From positions 38,457 through 102,456 of the forward strand of contig JADYYH010000044.1 in assembly GCA_020853775.1 (NCBI GenBank): a stretch of 64,000 nt of DNA, written 5' to 3'. Position numbers and translations under genes: made by a program. Each line of letters begins with the position of its first letter. Within the stretch, counting starts at the first letter, position 1. Positions 8,959 through 16,856 of the stretch are shown in pieces. Source of the DNA: Nitrospira sp. (GTDB lineage Bacteria > Nitrospirota > Nitrospiria > Nitrospirales > Nitrospiraceae). The notes below the pieces were generated by a model. It was not told where the DNA came from. It was given only the letters and a program-made list of their open reading frames with translations, and did no database searches.

Positions 8959-9900
8959 GTGGAACTGCGACAACTTGAATATTTCATGGCCGTCGCGACG
9001 CACCTGAATTTCAGCCGCGCCGCGGAGCATGTACATGTGTCCCAGCCCTCGTTGTCGATTCAGATCGGCGGGCTTGAAAAGGAGTTGGGCACGCGGTTGT
9101 TCGACCGTCTCGGGAGAAAGGTCGTACTGACGCAGGCAGGCGAACTCTTTCAGGTGCATGCAGAGCGCGCCTTACGTGAAGTGGAGCAGGCGGCGCAGGT
9201 GGTTCACGAACTGCTCGGCGCGAAACGCGGCCGATTGGTGGTTGGCACGCTATCGACGGTCAATTCCTATCTGATTGCGCCGCTCGTCTCTCGATTTAAG
9301 CAGCGTTTTCCCGACATTCATCTTCAGGTACACGCGCAGCCCTCTTCCGAGATCGTCCACGGTCTGCTGACCAATCGCCTTGATATCGGAATTTGCCTAC
9401 TCCCGCTGACCCATACGCATGTCACCACCATTCCGTTGTTTGAAGAGCGGCTCGCCCTCATCGCCCCCGTCGGCATGAAGATCGGGAAGCGCCGCGCGCG
9501 CATGCAGGACCTCGCGCCATTGCCGTTGGTCCTGATGCCGGCTGATTATTGCCTGCGGAAAATGGTCGAATCGGAATGTGCGAAAGCTGGTGTTCACCCG
9601 CAGGTGGTTCTGGAAATGACGTCGCCGGAAGGCATTCTTCAGGCGGTGGCGGAGGGCACCGGGGCCACGATCCTTCCTGAGCTCTACGTCAAATCCCGGC
9701 TGCCGGCATCACAGCTCCAGATCATCGATCTGTACGATCCCACGCCCCGCCATACCGTCGGACTCGCCTACCTCACCAAGCGCCATCGCGACCAAGCGGC
9801 CAACGAATTCGCCGCGCTCTGCGAAACCACTATGCGTGATCTGCAGTCGGGATCGACCGGATCTTCTCGAAACAAGCGCCACAAGCGGACAGCCGCCTGA
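8959..9900 (+). CDS. LysR-family transcriptional regulator
   Basis: The N-terminal winged helix-turn-helix (MELRQLEYFMAVATHLNFS, then AAEHVHVSQPSLS) is followed by a periplasmic-binding-like effector domain from about residue 90. The start is GTG at 9859-type position 8959, immediately before the conserved ELRQLEYF; no better ATG exists. The length, 313 residues, is standard. It resembles the CynR/OxyR-like branch, but the effector cannot be named. It is divergent from the exported globin, with 178 bases and a dyad between them, so the globin is a candidate target. The C-terminus is basic (NKRHKRTAA). Confidence 0.92.
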   Translation: MELRQLEYFMAVATHLNFSRAAEHVHVSQPSLSIQIGGLEKELGTRLFDRLGRKVVLTQAGELFQVHAERALREVEQAAQVVHELLGAKRGRLVVGTLSTVNSYLIAPLVSRFKQRFPDIHLQVHAQPSSEIVHGLLTNRLDIGICLLPLTHTHVTTIPLFEERLALIAPVGMKIGKRRARMQDLAPLPLVLMPADYCLRKMVESECAKAGVHPQVVLEMTSPEGILQAVAEGTGATILPELYVKSRLPASQLQIIDLYDPTPRHTVGLAYLTKRHRDQAANEFAALCETTMRDLQSGSTGSSRNKRHKRTAA

Positions 9901-10090
9901 CGCCTCACATCGATTACGCTGCAGGCGCGCGACTCCAAGCTTCTCCAGACCGCAATAAGCGCAGCCGCGACCTTGAAAGTCAGACGGCCGCTTGGATAGA
10001 ATGCCCTGTTGCGTGACCCTGCCCTCTTTCCTGTGGCCGGTCATCGCAACCCAGTCTTAGGCTTTCAGCATGGGCTTTATGGAGGCATTC

Positions 10091-10621
10091 ATGATGCAGC
10101 GTACGCGGACGTTCACAGCCTTGATGACTATCCTGGGGTCCCTGTGCCTCGCTGCCATCGCCACTGCCGAACCCTATGAACTCAGCAAGAACGACGTGAG
10201 CGACCCGAAGGTGATTGCAAGTCAGGATGTGTCCCTGTTCGGGATCAAGCTGGGAGATGATGAAGCCAAAGCTCTCGACGGACTGGTGAACGAAAAGATC
10301 CCCGGCATCAAGGCGGAACAAGAGGCCACCTTCATTTTCTTGCTCGATCAACGCAAACCGACCGGACCCATGGCAGGCGTACGGGTGCAGGACGGCAAAG
10401 TCGATCTCATCTTCATCAACAATCGTTTTGCATTTAAAACGCGCGGCATCTTCCGCAATGTCCTCAACAGCGAAAGCCCGGACGATGTGCGCAAGATTCT
10501 GGGCAAGGAAGATTATGGCGACGAGAATGTGATGGGCGCCCTGCTGGCCTATGACAAGCAGGGCTTTCAGGTGAATTATCTCGGCAAGGACGTCAACGTG
10601 GAGTTTTCACTCCCGCACTAA
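10091..10621 (+). CDS. Periplasmic protein of unknown function
   Basis: A 176-residue protein with a clear signal peptide (MMQRTRTFTALMTILGSLCL, ending near AATAEPYE). The mature part has a mixed composition and no motif I recognise. A GGAGG Shine-Dalgarno at 10081-10085 sets the start at 10091 or the adjacent ATG at 10094, not the upstream ATG at 10070. The gene appears monocistronic. It is export-targeted but otherwise uncharacterised. Confidence 0.7.
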   Translation: MMQRTRTFTALMTILGSLCLAAIATAEPYELSKNDVSDPKVIASQDVSLFGIKLGDDEAKALDGLVNEKIPGIKAEQEATFIFLLDQRKPTGPMAGVRVQDGKVDLIFINNRFAFKTRGIFRNVLNSESPDDVRKILGKEDYGDENVMGALLAYDKQGFQVNYLGKDVNVEFSLPH

Positions 10622-10792
10622 ACCATCAGCCGACAGAGTTCCGCTCCGGCCCTCTCCAACGTTCCATACGTTTCACCTGTTCCATTTCATCCCCCCTCAC
10701 GCTCTTTCGCCATCGGCAACACGCACTTGTGCCAGCCTCGTTCACCACGAGACCGGCACAGATCACGTGCCACCATTCACGCTGACGGGAAG

Positions 10793-11722
10793 TTATCGAG
10801 CCAATGCTGCCCGGCTGTCGCTCAGGCGGAGGCCGTAATTGATGAGGCTGGTCGCCGTATTCCAGCGGCGCTTGGAGTTGAGGATGACGAGCAGCAGGTC
10901 GCTGCCATCCTGAGAGACTTTCGCGATCAGGCAGCGGCCGGCCTTCGAGGTAAAGCCCGTCTTCACCCCTTGCACCCCTGGGATTCGGCCAAGCAGCCGA
11001 TTGGTGGTGCGCAAGACGTACGCGCGATGCTCGTTGATCGGCATGATGATTTCCCGTTCTTCGCGGACGAGTTCCTTGAACACGGGGTGATGCAGGGCAA
11101 TCTCGCTGAGCTTGGCCAGATCTTCCGCCGTGGAATAATGTTCCGGCGCATCAAATCCGCACGCATTGCTGAAATGGGTATTGTGTAACTCCAGCGCCGC
11201 CGCCTTGGCATTCATGAGATCGACAAAGCGGGCTTCGTCGCCGCCGACATGTTCGCTGGCCGCCAGGCAGGCATCGTTCGCGGAGACAATCAGCATCGCC
11301 TTCAGCAAATCTTCCAGGCGGAAAATTTGTCCCGTTCGCAGGCGCAGGTGCGTTTTATGGGCGCGGGCAGCCTTGGGGCTCACGGTCACTTCATCATCCA
11401 GATGGCCGTATTCCAAGATCACCAATGCGGACATGATCTTGGTGAGGCTCGCCGGGGACAGCCGCTTTTCGCTTTCAAACTGATACAGCGTCGTGCCCGT
11501 CTTTAATTCTTTGAGGAGGATGCTATGGGCCGGCACATGCCGCCACCGAAGGCTGTGATGCGCCTGCTTGGCCGATGGCACCGGTCTGGGATCGTACGGG
11601 ACGGTAATGACCTCGTCATCCACATCGTTGTCGATCGCCAGGGCCTGGCCGGTCCACAGCGCGCCGACGAGAAACGGAATGGCCATGACAGCCACCGGCA
11701 ACATTCGATGTGAACGGTTCAT
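10793..11722 (-). CDS. Serine-type D-Ala-D-Ala carboxypeptidase (peptidase S11)
   Basis: A penicillin-binding-protein-type carboxypeptidase that trims peptidoglycan pentapeptides in the periplasm. The three catalytic motifs are present: SxxK as SLTK, SxN as SAN (SANDACLAASEHVGG), and KTG in VKTGFTSKAG. A signal peptide follows the start chosen at 11722 (MNRSHRMLPVAVMAIP); a longer frame to 11818 would add 32 charged residues before it. There is no C-terminal PBP5-type amphipathic anchor domain, so this is the shorter S11 form of about 309 residues. Confidence 0.9.
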   Translation of the reverse strand: MNRSHRMLPVAVMAIPFLVGALWTGQALAIDNDVDDEVITVPYDPRPVPSAKQAHHSLRWRHVPAHSILLKELKTGTTLYQFESEKRLSPASLTKIMSALVILEYGHLDDEVTVSPKAARAHKTHLRLRTGQIFRLEDLLKAMLIVSANDACLAASEHVGGDEARFVDLMNAKAAALELHNTHFSNACGFDAPEHYSTAEDLAKLSEIALHHPVFKELVREEREIIMPINEHRAYVLRTTNRLLGRIPGVQGVKTGFTSKAGRCLIAKVSQDGSDLLLVILNSKRRWNTATSLINYGLRLSDSRAALAR

Positions 11723-11768
11723 GCGGAATGTCTGTGCTTTCTTGTGACGAGCAGAGTGACTCTGACGG

Positions 11769-11990
11769 TCACAGGGTATAGGTTTCTCGAACCTTCGTGC
11801 CACGAACACTGCTGGCAATGACCTTATGGAAAAACCGGAGCAAGTCGGCCAGATCGATCCAGAACCCGCAATTCAGACAGCGCGCATACAGTCGGCGATT
11901 CATGAGCGTGTAATGCCGCTCCACCATCATGAATCCTTTGCATTTCAGGCAGTGCATGGCCCGACCGTTGCCCCTTCGAATTGATGACAT
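11769..11990 (-). CDS. Small zinc-ribbon protein
   Basis: A 60-70-residue protein with two CxxC pairs (CLKC and CLNC) about 25 residues apart, the layout of a single zinc ribbon. The second pair is followed by the hydrophobic segment WIDLADLLRFFHKVI. The start may be 11990 (MSSIRRG) or 11957 (MHCLKC); an AAGGGG run lies about 13 bases upstream of the second. The role is unknown; such ribbons are usually nucleic-acid- or protein-binding. Confidence 0.6.
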   Translation of the reverse strand: MSSIRRGNGRAMHCLKCKGFMMVERHYTLMNRRLYARCLNCGFWIDLADLLRFFHKVIASSVRGTKVRETYTL

Positions 11991-12036
11991 GGACGTATCG
12001 GCGCATCTCACACCGATGCACACGTCGTCACTCTGT

Positions 12037-12237
12037 TTAGCGGAGACGATTGAGGATAAGGGCGAGGCAGCCGGCCAACAACCCACCCCCGAAGACCGTG
12101 GTACTGAAGGAGAGGATTGCGCCGGAGCTCCCCATCGGGTTGGTCCCCGACATCAGATCGCGCACCCCACCTTGCACCATTAAGACTGCCAGCGTCGTCA
12201 GGCAGCCCATGCTAAACCACCACAAAAACGATCGCAC
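12037..12237 (-). CDS. Small two-helix membrane protein, unknown
   Basis: A 66-residue protein with two predicted membrane segments (SMGCLTTLAVLMVQGG, and VFGGGLLAGCLALIL near the C-terminus). The start is GTG at 12237 or ATG at 12210. It lies just upstream of, and in the same direction as, the zinc-ribbon gene. No family recognised; support is the reading frame and the two hydrophobic stretches. Confidence 0.5.
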   Translation of the reverse strand: MRSFLWWFSMGCLTTLAVLMVQGGVRDLMSGTNPMGSSGAILSFSTTVFGGGLLAGCLALILNRLR

Positions 12238-12377
12238 GAGCCCCCGCGCTCTGGTCGCTGAAAATGACGCGGACCCTTGTCCGACGACCTCTTCGAACTC
12301 TATCCGAGCCCTATCGAGGTGTCAAGCAAACTGCCTGTCCCCTCTTCGGTTGAACCGGCTCAAACCTGAATCGGTCG

Positions 12378-13577
12378 CTATTCCGGCGTGCCACCGGGCG
12401 GTGCCTGCCCTTTCCGCCCGTGATGCAAAAACACCGAGATGCTGGCGGCTCCGTTATCGGCCGTCACCAAGCCAGGCTCCTCCCCGTTCTCGGCGGACAC
12501 ACGATAACTCGCCACCGCGAAGGGGCCGTTCTTGGTGCGGTAGTTGCGCGGCGGATAGTGGAACGTGCCGTCGCCGCGCCCGAACAGAATGGATAGGTCG
12601 GTGGATTGTAAATTGACGATCGCCACATCGTCGATATGGTCGCCGTCGAAGTCATGGGCCACCCCGAAATTGGGGCTGGCATCAGCACCGGAATCTTTTC
12701 CCGGCTGGAAGGTCCCATTGCCGTTGCCGAGGAAGGTCGTGAAGCTATCGCCTTCACCATTGATGACCAGGAGATCCGCCAGGTGATCGTTGTTAAAGTC
12801 GGCAAAACTCACCCCGAGCGGACGCCTGCCGGTTTTGTAGTCTTTGGGCTCTCGAAACGTCCCGTCGCCGTTGCCGATCCATACAGAGACGGCGCTTAAC
12901 ATCGGCCCGCCGTTCGTCACCACCAGGTCCGGCTTGCCGTCTTGATTGAGATCCTTCAAGGCCACAGATGTTGGGGTATCGCCGTATTCATATTGCGCAC
13001 CGGGACGAAATTGACCGTTAGAGCTTCCGAGAAAAATCTTCACCTTGTCGTTGCGCAGCGCTACGGCTAAATCGGGATGCCCGTCGCCGTTGATATCCTG
13101 ACTGGAGATGGACACCGGGGCGCGATGAACCGGGTACTGCGGCCCTTCGTCAAACCTCCCGTTGCCCCGCCCAAACAGGATTGAGACCTGATCGCCACCC
13201 GAACAGGCCAGCGCCACATCAAGTTGGTCGTCGTGGTTGAAATCGTTGAGAGCGAGCGAACGTGGCTCCTGACACACTTTTACTTGAACCTGATCCCGAA
13301 AGGTCCCGTCGCCGTTGCCGAACAGGAGCGAAATGGAATTGCTCGAAATGTTCGTGGTAATGAGATCGGTAATTTGATCCCGGTTAAAATCGGCCGTCGT
13401 GACGGTGGTCGGGTTCTTGCCGACCGGATAGCTGGCAAAATAGTAGAACGGGTCCGGGGGAACGTAGGGATCAGTCTTTGAGCAGCCGAACAGCAGGGGC
13501 AAGCCGGCTACGAGCGCCAGAGCGACACGAAAAATCGATGAACTCTTGAAGACACAGGGGTCGATGGTCATCGCCAT
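12378..13577 (-). CDS. VCBS/FG-GAP-repeat lipoprotein
   Basis: An outer-surface or periplasmic protein of about 399 residues. The signal sequence ends in a lipobox (PLLFGC), which implies lipidation. The mature protein is a tandem array of about six FG-GAP/VCBS repeats, each with an Asp-rich calcium-binding loop (DFNRDQITD, DFNHDDQLD, DINGDGHPD, DLNQDGKPD, DFNNDHLAD, DFDGDHIDD) followed by FGxGxGxF-type strands. This predicts a beta-propeller like integrin alpha chains. The start is placed at MAMTIDPC (13577); a frame to 13637 adds 20 non-signal-like residues. The ligand is unknown. Confidence 0.85.
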   Translation of the reverse strand: MAMTIDPCVFKSSSIFRVALALVAGLPLLFGCSKTDPYVPPDPFYYFASYPVGKNPTTVTTADFNRDQITDLITTNISSNSISLLFGNGDGTFRDQVQVKVCQEPRSLALNDFNHDDQLDVALACSGGDQVSILFGRGNGRFDEGPQYPVHRAPVSISSQDINGDGHPDLAVALRNDKVKIFLGSSNGQFRPGAQYEYGDTPTSVALKDLNQDGKPDLVVTNGGPMLSAVSVWIGNGDGTFREPKDYKTGRRPLGVSFADFNNDHLADLLVINGEGDSFTTFLGNGNGTFQPGKDSGADASPNFGVAHDFDGDHIDDVAIVNLQSTDLSILFGRGDGTFHYPPRNYRTKNGPFAVASYRVSAENGEEPGLVTADNGAASISVFLHHGRKGQAPPGGTPE

Positions 13578-13817
13578 CCCGCTGAAAAAAGCATGACATT
13601 CCGGCCAAGTCCATGCTTCGCCGCTCCCACTCCTCATGCGTTGAGCGGAGTATACAGAGCCCCCTGCTGCTTCGCAACGAAGTCGCGCCCCTGATGGGGG
13701 TGTTCACAGCCCGGCCGTTGAGGCTCCCGAATGGGCTCTTGCACCTAGGCCTTTCGCCCCTTTGAAAACTTAGAAAGCCTTAGGCTACAATGCGGGCCAA
13801 GTGTGGAGGAGGTGTCC

Positions 13818-14144
13818 ATGAGCAATAAAGTCACGATCCCTTTGTCGATGTATGGCGTCGCAGAAGTGCTGAAATGGTGTATTGATCGCAACAACGGCCG
13901 CGTGTCCGGAGTCGATACCGAAGGGTTCAAGCACATGCAGTCGCTTTTGGCCGAGAAGCCCACGTCGAATGACTACCTGGCGCTCGACCAATTCTGGAAG
14001 AAGCAGGTCGCATTGGAATTAACGGAAGACGAGGTTTCGACCATCGACCGTTGCCTCTACGACATTCCGAACTTCGATAACGAACCGCTGCCCCAGATTC
14101 GACATAAATTCTGGCCCCAGGCAGCCGGTATCGCGGCACATTAA
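13818..14144 (+). CDS. Hypothetical protein, 108 residues
   Basis: A soluble protein starting MSNKVTIPLSMYGVAEVL, with no signal peptide or membrane segment. A very strong GGAGGAGG Shine-Dalgarno at 13805-13812 fixes the start at 13818 and suggests high expression. A terminator-like hairpin follows at 14183, so it looks monocistronic. I do not recognise a domain. Confidence 0.7.
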   Translation: MSNKVTIPLSMYGVAEVLKWCIDRNNGRVSGVDTEGFKHMQSLLAEKPTSNDYLALDQFWKKQVALELTEDEVSTIDRCLYDIPNFDNEPLPQIRHKFWPQAAGIAAH

Positions 14145-14182
14145 GCGATTCGCCCCGGTTCATCCCCGATCAATTTGTGATT

Positions 14183-14220
14183 CCACCTGCAAGCCAGTCG
14201 GCTTGTGGGTGGAACTTTTC
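14183..14220 (+). terminator. Imperfect hairpin with T run after the 13818 gene
   Basis: CCACCTGCAAGCC and GGCTTGTGGGTGG pair over 13 positions with two mismatches around an AGTC loop (14183-14212), followed by AACTTTTC. It lies 39 bases after the stop codon and is a likely intrinsic terminator. Confidence 0.6.
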
Positions 14221-14500
14221 GTAGCGCCTCAAGAATTTTCATCATCGGCGTTTTCCATTCATTTCTTCTCACTGCTTTATCAGTTCGGGCCAGTCAACCC
14301 GGTGGTAGTGTGGACAGGGGTGTCGCTACTGCCTTACCTCAGCGCATTCCCGACAGCTCTCGACCGAGGACACTTCGTCGCACGAAAACCGATCAGAATG
14401 ATGACAATCCTCTGAGCATCCGAAAGTACAGTTAGCACACACAGGGTGTAGAGCTGCGCTGTGGCTACCGGAAAATCATATAGGTGGGTTGGAAGAAACA

Positions 14501-14533
14501 GAGCCGCCCGGCACCATTGGTGCGGGGCGGCTC
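14501..14533 (-). terminator. Strong hairpin downstream of the PCP_red gene
   Basis: A 15-bp stem with one mismatch (GAGCCGCCCGGCACC pairing with GGTGCGGGGCGGCTC) closes an ATT loop. On the minus strand a T-rich tract (TGTTTCTTCC) follows, so it terminates the long minus-strand run that ends with the PCP_red-repeat gene. Confidence 0.75.
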
Positions 14534-14581
14534 GCTGAAATTCTATTCTGGACCGGCCCGAGCCGCCTGACGGTGAGATTG

Positions 14582-15577
14582 CTAGAGCGACCCCTCGCCT
14601 TTGAGAAATTTTCTAAATCGTCCCATCAGATCGGCGCCGAGCGTGCCGCCTTCCGGCTTTTTCACTTCGGGATCGCTGAAGTGCGAACGAATCTCCTGGA
14701 GGCGTTTTTCCGCCTGATCGTTGCCTTGTAAGCGCTTGGTTTTCTGAAGCGCGGTATCGAAGGCATCGAAGGTCAGCTCGTTATAGCCGAACGACCGGAT
14801 TCGCTTCACGGCCTTCATCATCGCTTGATTGCGGAAGGTGGTGAGGTGATCGGAATCGACTTCCTTCAGTCCCAATTTGCGGGCTCTGCGCTCGGCTGCC
14901 TTGCGGATACCGCTGCGAACAAAGTCGGGCGAGGTTTGCAGGCGCTTCCAGGCTTCATCGCTCCAGGCCACGCGCTCCTGCGGGGCTTCCCACAACTGCA
15001 CGGCAGTCTGTTCGTCAATTCTGGTCAAGCCCTTCTCCCGTGCCATCTCCTCGGTATCATGCCGGATCATGTCGCTCACGAAATCCATGGCAATCGGCGG
15101 CGACTCCTTGATCTTCTGCTGCAAGAGCGCCAGGGCCCCTTCGGTCCATTCCAGCGGCGCAGCCTCGCGCTCGCGGATCTCGCCCAAGGCTTCGACCTTT
15201 TCAAAAAGATCGACGTTGACCTCCATGTGACCGCCCTTGCGGGCAATCTCGTCGGCGATCTGCTTGATCATCCCCCGCATGAATTCCGGCACTGCGGCCA
15301 GGCGCTCCTTGGCGGCAGCCGTCCAAGGCAACTGTCCTTTGGCCATTTGATCGGCCGCCTCGGCCATACCGCCCTCACCACCCATGGTCCCCATCATCTG
15401 ACCTTTGAACTGGTCGAGGATCTCTTCGGTGATTTCAGGATAGCCCAATTCACGCGCTTTCTTTTCAGCCAGGCGGCGGACCATTCCCCGCAAGAACATG
15501 GGCGCACGCTCCATTCGCTTGAGCGCGCCGTCACTCCACCGGACCTCTGGGGCTGTTATATTTGAGGACTCTGCCAC
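14582..15577 (-). CDS. Protein of tandem PCP_red (protochlorophyllide reductase-type) domains
   Basis: A 331-residue soluble protein made of four copies of a helical unit whose consensus is W..A...L...P.F.R......E..AR..G. The copies start near residues 14 (WSDGALKRMERAPMFLRG), 85 (WTAAAKERLAAVPEFMRG), 143 (WTEGALALLQQ) and 211 (WSDEAWKRLQTSPDFVRS). This is the small domain found at the C-terminus of BchB/ChlB in dark protochlorophyllide reductase. No other chlorophyll gene is present, so its role here is unknown. A second two-copy protein lies at 29693. It follows ihfB by 13 bases. Confidence 0.8.
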   Translation of the reverse strand: MAESSNITAPEVRWSDGALKRMERAPMFLRGMVRRLAEKKARELGYPEITEEILDQFKGQMMGTMGGEGGMAEAADQMAKGQLPWTAAAKERLAAVPEFMRGMIKQIADEIARKGGHMEVNVDLFEKVEALGEIREREAAPLEWTEGALALLQQKIKESPPIAMDFVSDMIRHDTEEMAREKGLTRIDEQTAVQLWEAPQERVAWSDEAWKRLQTSPDFVRSGIRKAAERRARKLGLKEVDSDHLTTFRNQAMMKAVKRIRSFGYNELTFDAFDTALQKTKRLQGNDQAEKRLQEIRSHFSDPEVKKPEGGTLGADLMGRFRKFLKGEGSL

Positions 15578-15590
15578 GGTATCACTCCTG

Positions 15591-15869
15591 TTACTTATTG
15601 AGTAATTCCTTCAGTTCCTTGCCTGCCTTGAAGAATGGCACACGCTTGGCCGGCACCGCAACGGTTGCCCCGGTCTTGGGGTTGCGCCCTTCCTTCATGC
15701 GCCGCGCACGAAGCCGGAAGCTTCCGAACCCCCGAATCTCCGTCTTGTTGCCGTTTCGCAGGGAGTCCCGGATACAATCGAAAATCGTATTGACCACGAT
15801 TTCCGCCTGCCGCTTCGTCAACGTGGTGACCTGCTCCGATACCCGCTCGATAATCTGCGCTTTGGTCAT
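15591..15869 (-). CDS. ihfB: HU/IHF-family DNA-binding protein (IHF beta-like)
   Basis: A 92-residue nucleoid protein that bends DNA as a dimer. It has the beta-arm region RNPKTGATVAVPAKRVPFF with the intercalating proline and the GFGSFRLRAR strand. The order cmk-rpsA-(sppA)-ihf matches the classical cmk-rpsA-ihfB arrangement, so the IHF-beta assignment is favoured over HU. A second family member is at 40054. The start is ATG 15869 (MTKAQIIERV). Confidence 0.88.
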   Translation of the reverse strand: MTKAQIIERVSEQVTTLTKRQAEIVVNTIFDCIRDSLRNGNKTEIRGFGSFRLRARRMKEGRNPKTGATVAVPAKRVPFFKAGKELKELLNK

Positions 15870-15941
15870 CGTCCCTCTCCTCGTGGGTGGGGCTTACGCA
15901 CAGGTGAATTGCTGGTTGCCGGACCGATCATGGCCCGACGC

Positions 15942-16841
15942 TCAGAACGCCATCAAATATTTCAGTTTGACGCCGGTATCGAACTCCAACTTCGGAAAGA
16001 CCGACGACCACCGTGATTCGATGATATCCCGGAATGAAAACCGCTTGCGTGGTTCGACGACTTTCGGCTCCCCTTCCATGCCGGCGATGTCCGCCGCGAT
16101 ATGGATCGCATCGTCAAGATCGCCTAGTTCGTCAACGAGCCGGGCCTCTTTCGCCTGGCGCCCGGTATAAATCCGGCCATCGGCCAACGGCTCCACATCG
16201 GACACTTCCAACGACCGTCCGTCTGCCACAGCCTGAATAAACTGCTGATGGACATCATCCATCACGGACTGCAACAGCTTGCGCTCTTCATCACTCATCT
16301 TGCGCACGGGCGATCCGACATCTTTGAAGCGCCCGCTCTTGATGACCACACCTTCGACCCCGACTTTTTTCATCAGGCCTTCGAAGTTCGCCATCTCCAT
16401 GATCACGCCGATACTTCCGGTCAAGCTGCCGGGATTGGCAATGATTCGATCCGTGGCCGCCGCAATGTAATATCCGCCTGACGCAGCAACCGTGCCCATG
16501 GACGCGATGATGGCTTTATTGCTTTTGTTTTTCAACCGCTTGACGGCGTCGTGAATTTCCTGCGACGGCACGACGCCGCCGCCAGGGCTGTCGATACGCA
16601 ACACGATCGCCTTCACCAGCGGATTCTCGCTGTAGTGCTTTAACTCGCTGATCGTCGCTTGCGCATCCAGGATCACGCCCTCGATGCGAATGAGGGCCAC
16701 ACGATCCTGGGTTGAGAAATCGAGGTCGGGGAGGAGCGCGTTCAAGAGAATCAACGCTCCTCCCACAATCACGATGGCCCAGAGGATACGGCGCAGTAGG
16801 CTCCGCTGCGGTCTCCCCGCCGTGTCTGTTTGTGGGCCCAT
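15942..16841 (-). CDS. sppA: Signal peptide peptidase SppA (serine protease)
   Basis: A membrane-anchored protease that degrades cleaved signal peptides. One N-terminal transmembrane helix (residues about 18-37) precedes the S49 domain. RIDSPGGG shapes the oxyanion site, the nucleophile serine is in ASGGYY, and the catalytic lysine is in KSGRFKD. At 299 residues it is the short, single-domain form that assembles as an octamer, not the E. coli double-length form. It sits between rpsA and ihfB. Confidence 0.92.
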   Translation of the reverse strand: MGPQTDTAGRPQRSLLRRILWAIVIVGGALILLNALLPDLDFSTQDRVALIRIEGVILDAQATISELKHYSENPLVKAIVLRIDSPGGGVVPSQEIHDAVKRLKNKSNKAIIASMGTVAASGGYYIAAATDRIIANPGSLTGSIGVIMEMANFEGLMKKVGVEGVVIKSGRFKDVGSPVRKMSDEERKLLQSVMDDVHQQFIQAVADGRSLEVSDVEPLADGRIYTGRQAKEARLVDELGDLDDAIHIAADIAGMEGEPKVVEPRKRFSFRDIIESRWSSVFPKLEFDTGVKLKYLMAF

Positions 16842-16856
16842 TCAGTCTCCCGACGT

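Larger units (their letters stand above)
14145..14581. other. Intergenic region, 437 bases, two hairpins
   Basis: Between the convergent 13818 gene and the PCP_red gene. It holds a terminator-like hairpin at each end (14183-14220 and 14501-14533). A 76-codon plus-strand frame from GTG 14205 starts inside the first hairpin and has a signal-peptide-like hydrophobic stretch, but no ribosome site or composition supports it. I see no convincing gene. Confidence 0.6.

Noticed and set aside
14205..14435. A 76-codon frame with a signal-peptide-like N-terminus
   Set aside because: It starts inside a terminator-like hairpin, has no ribosome site and shows no family resemblance.
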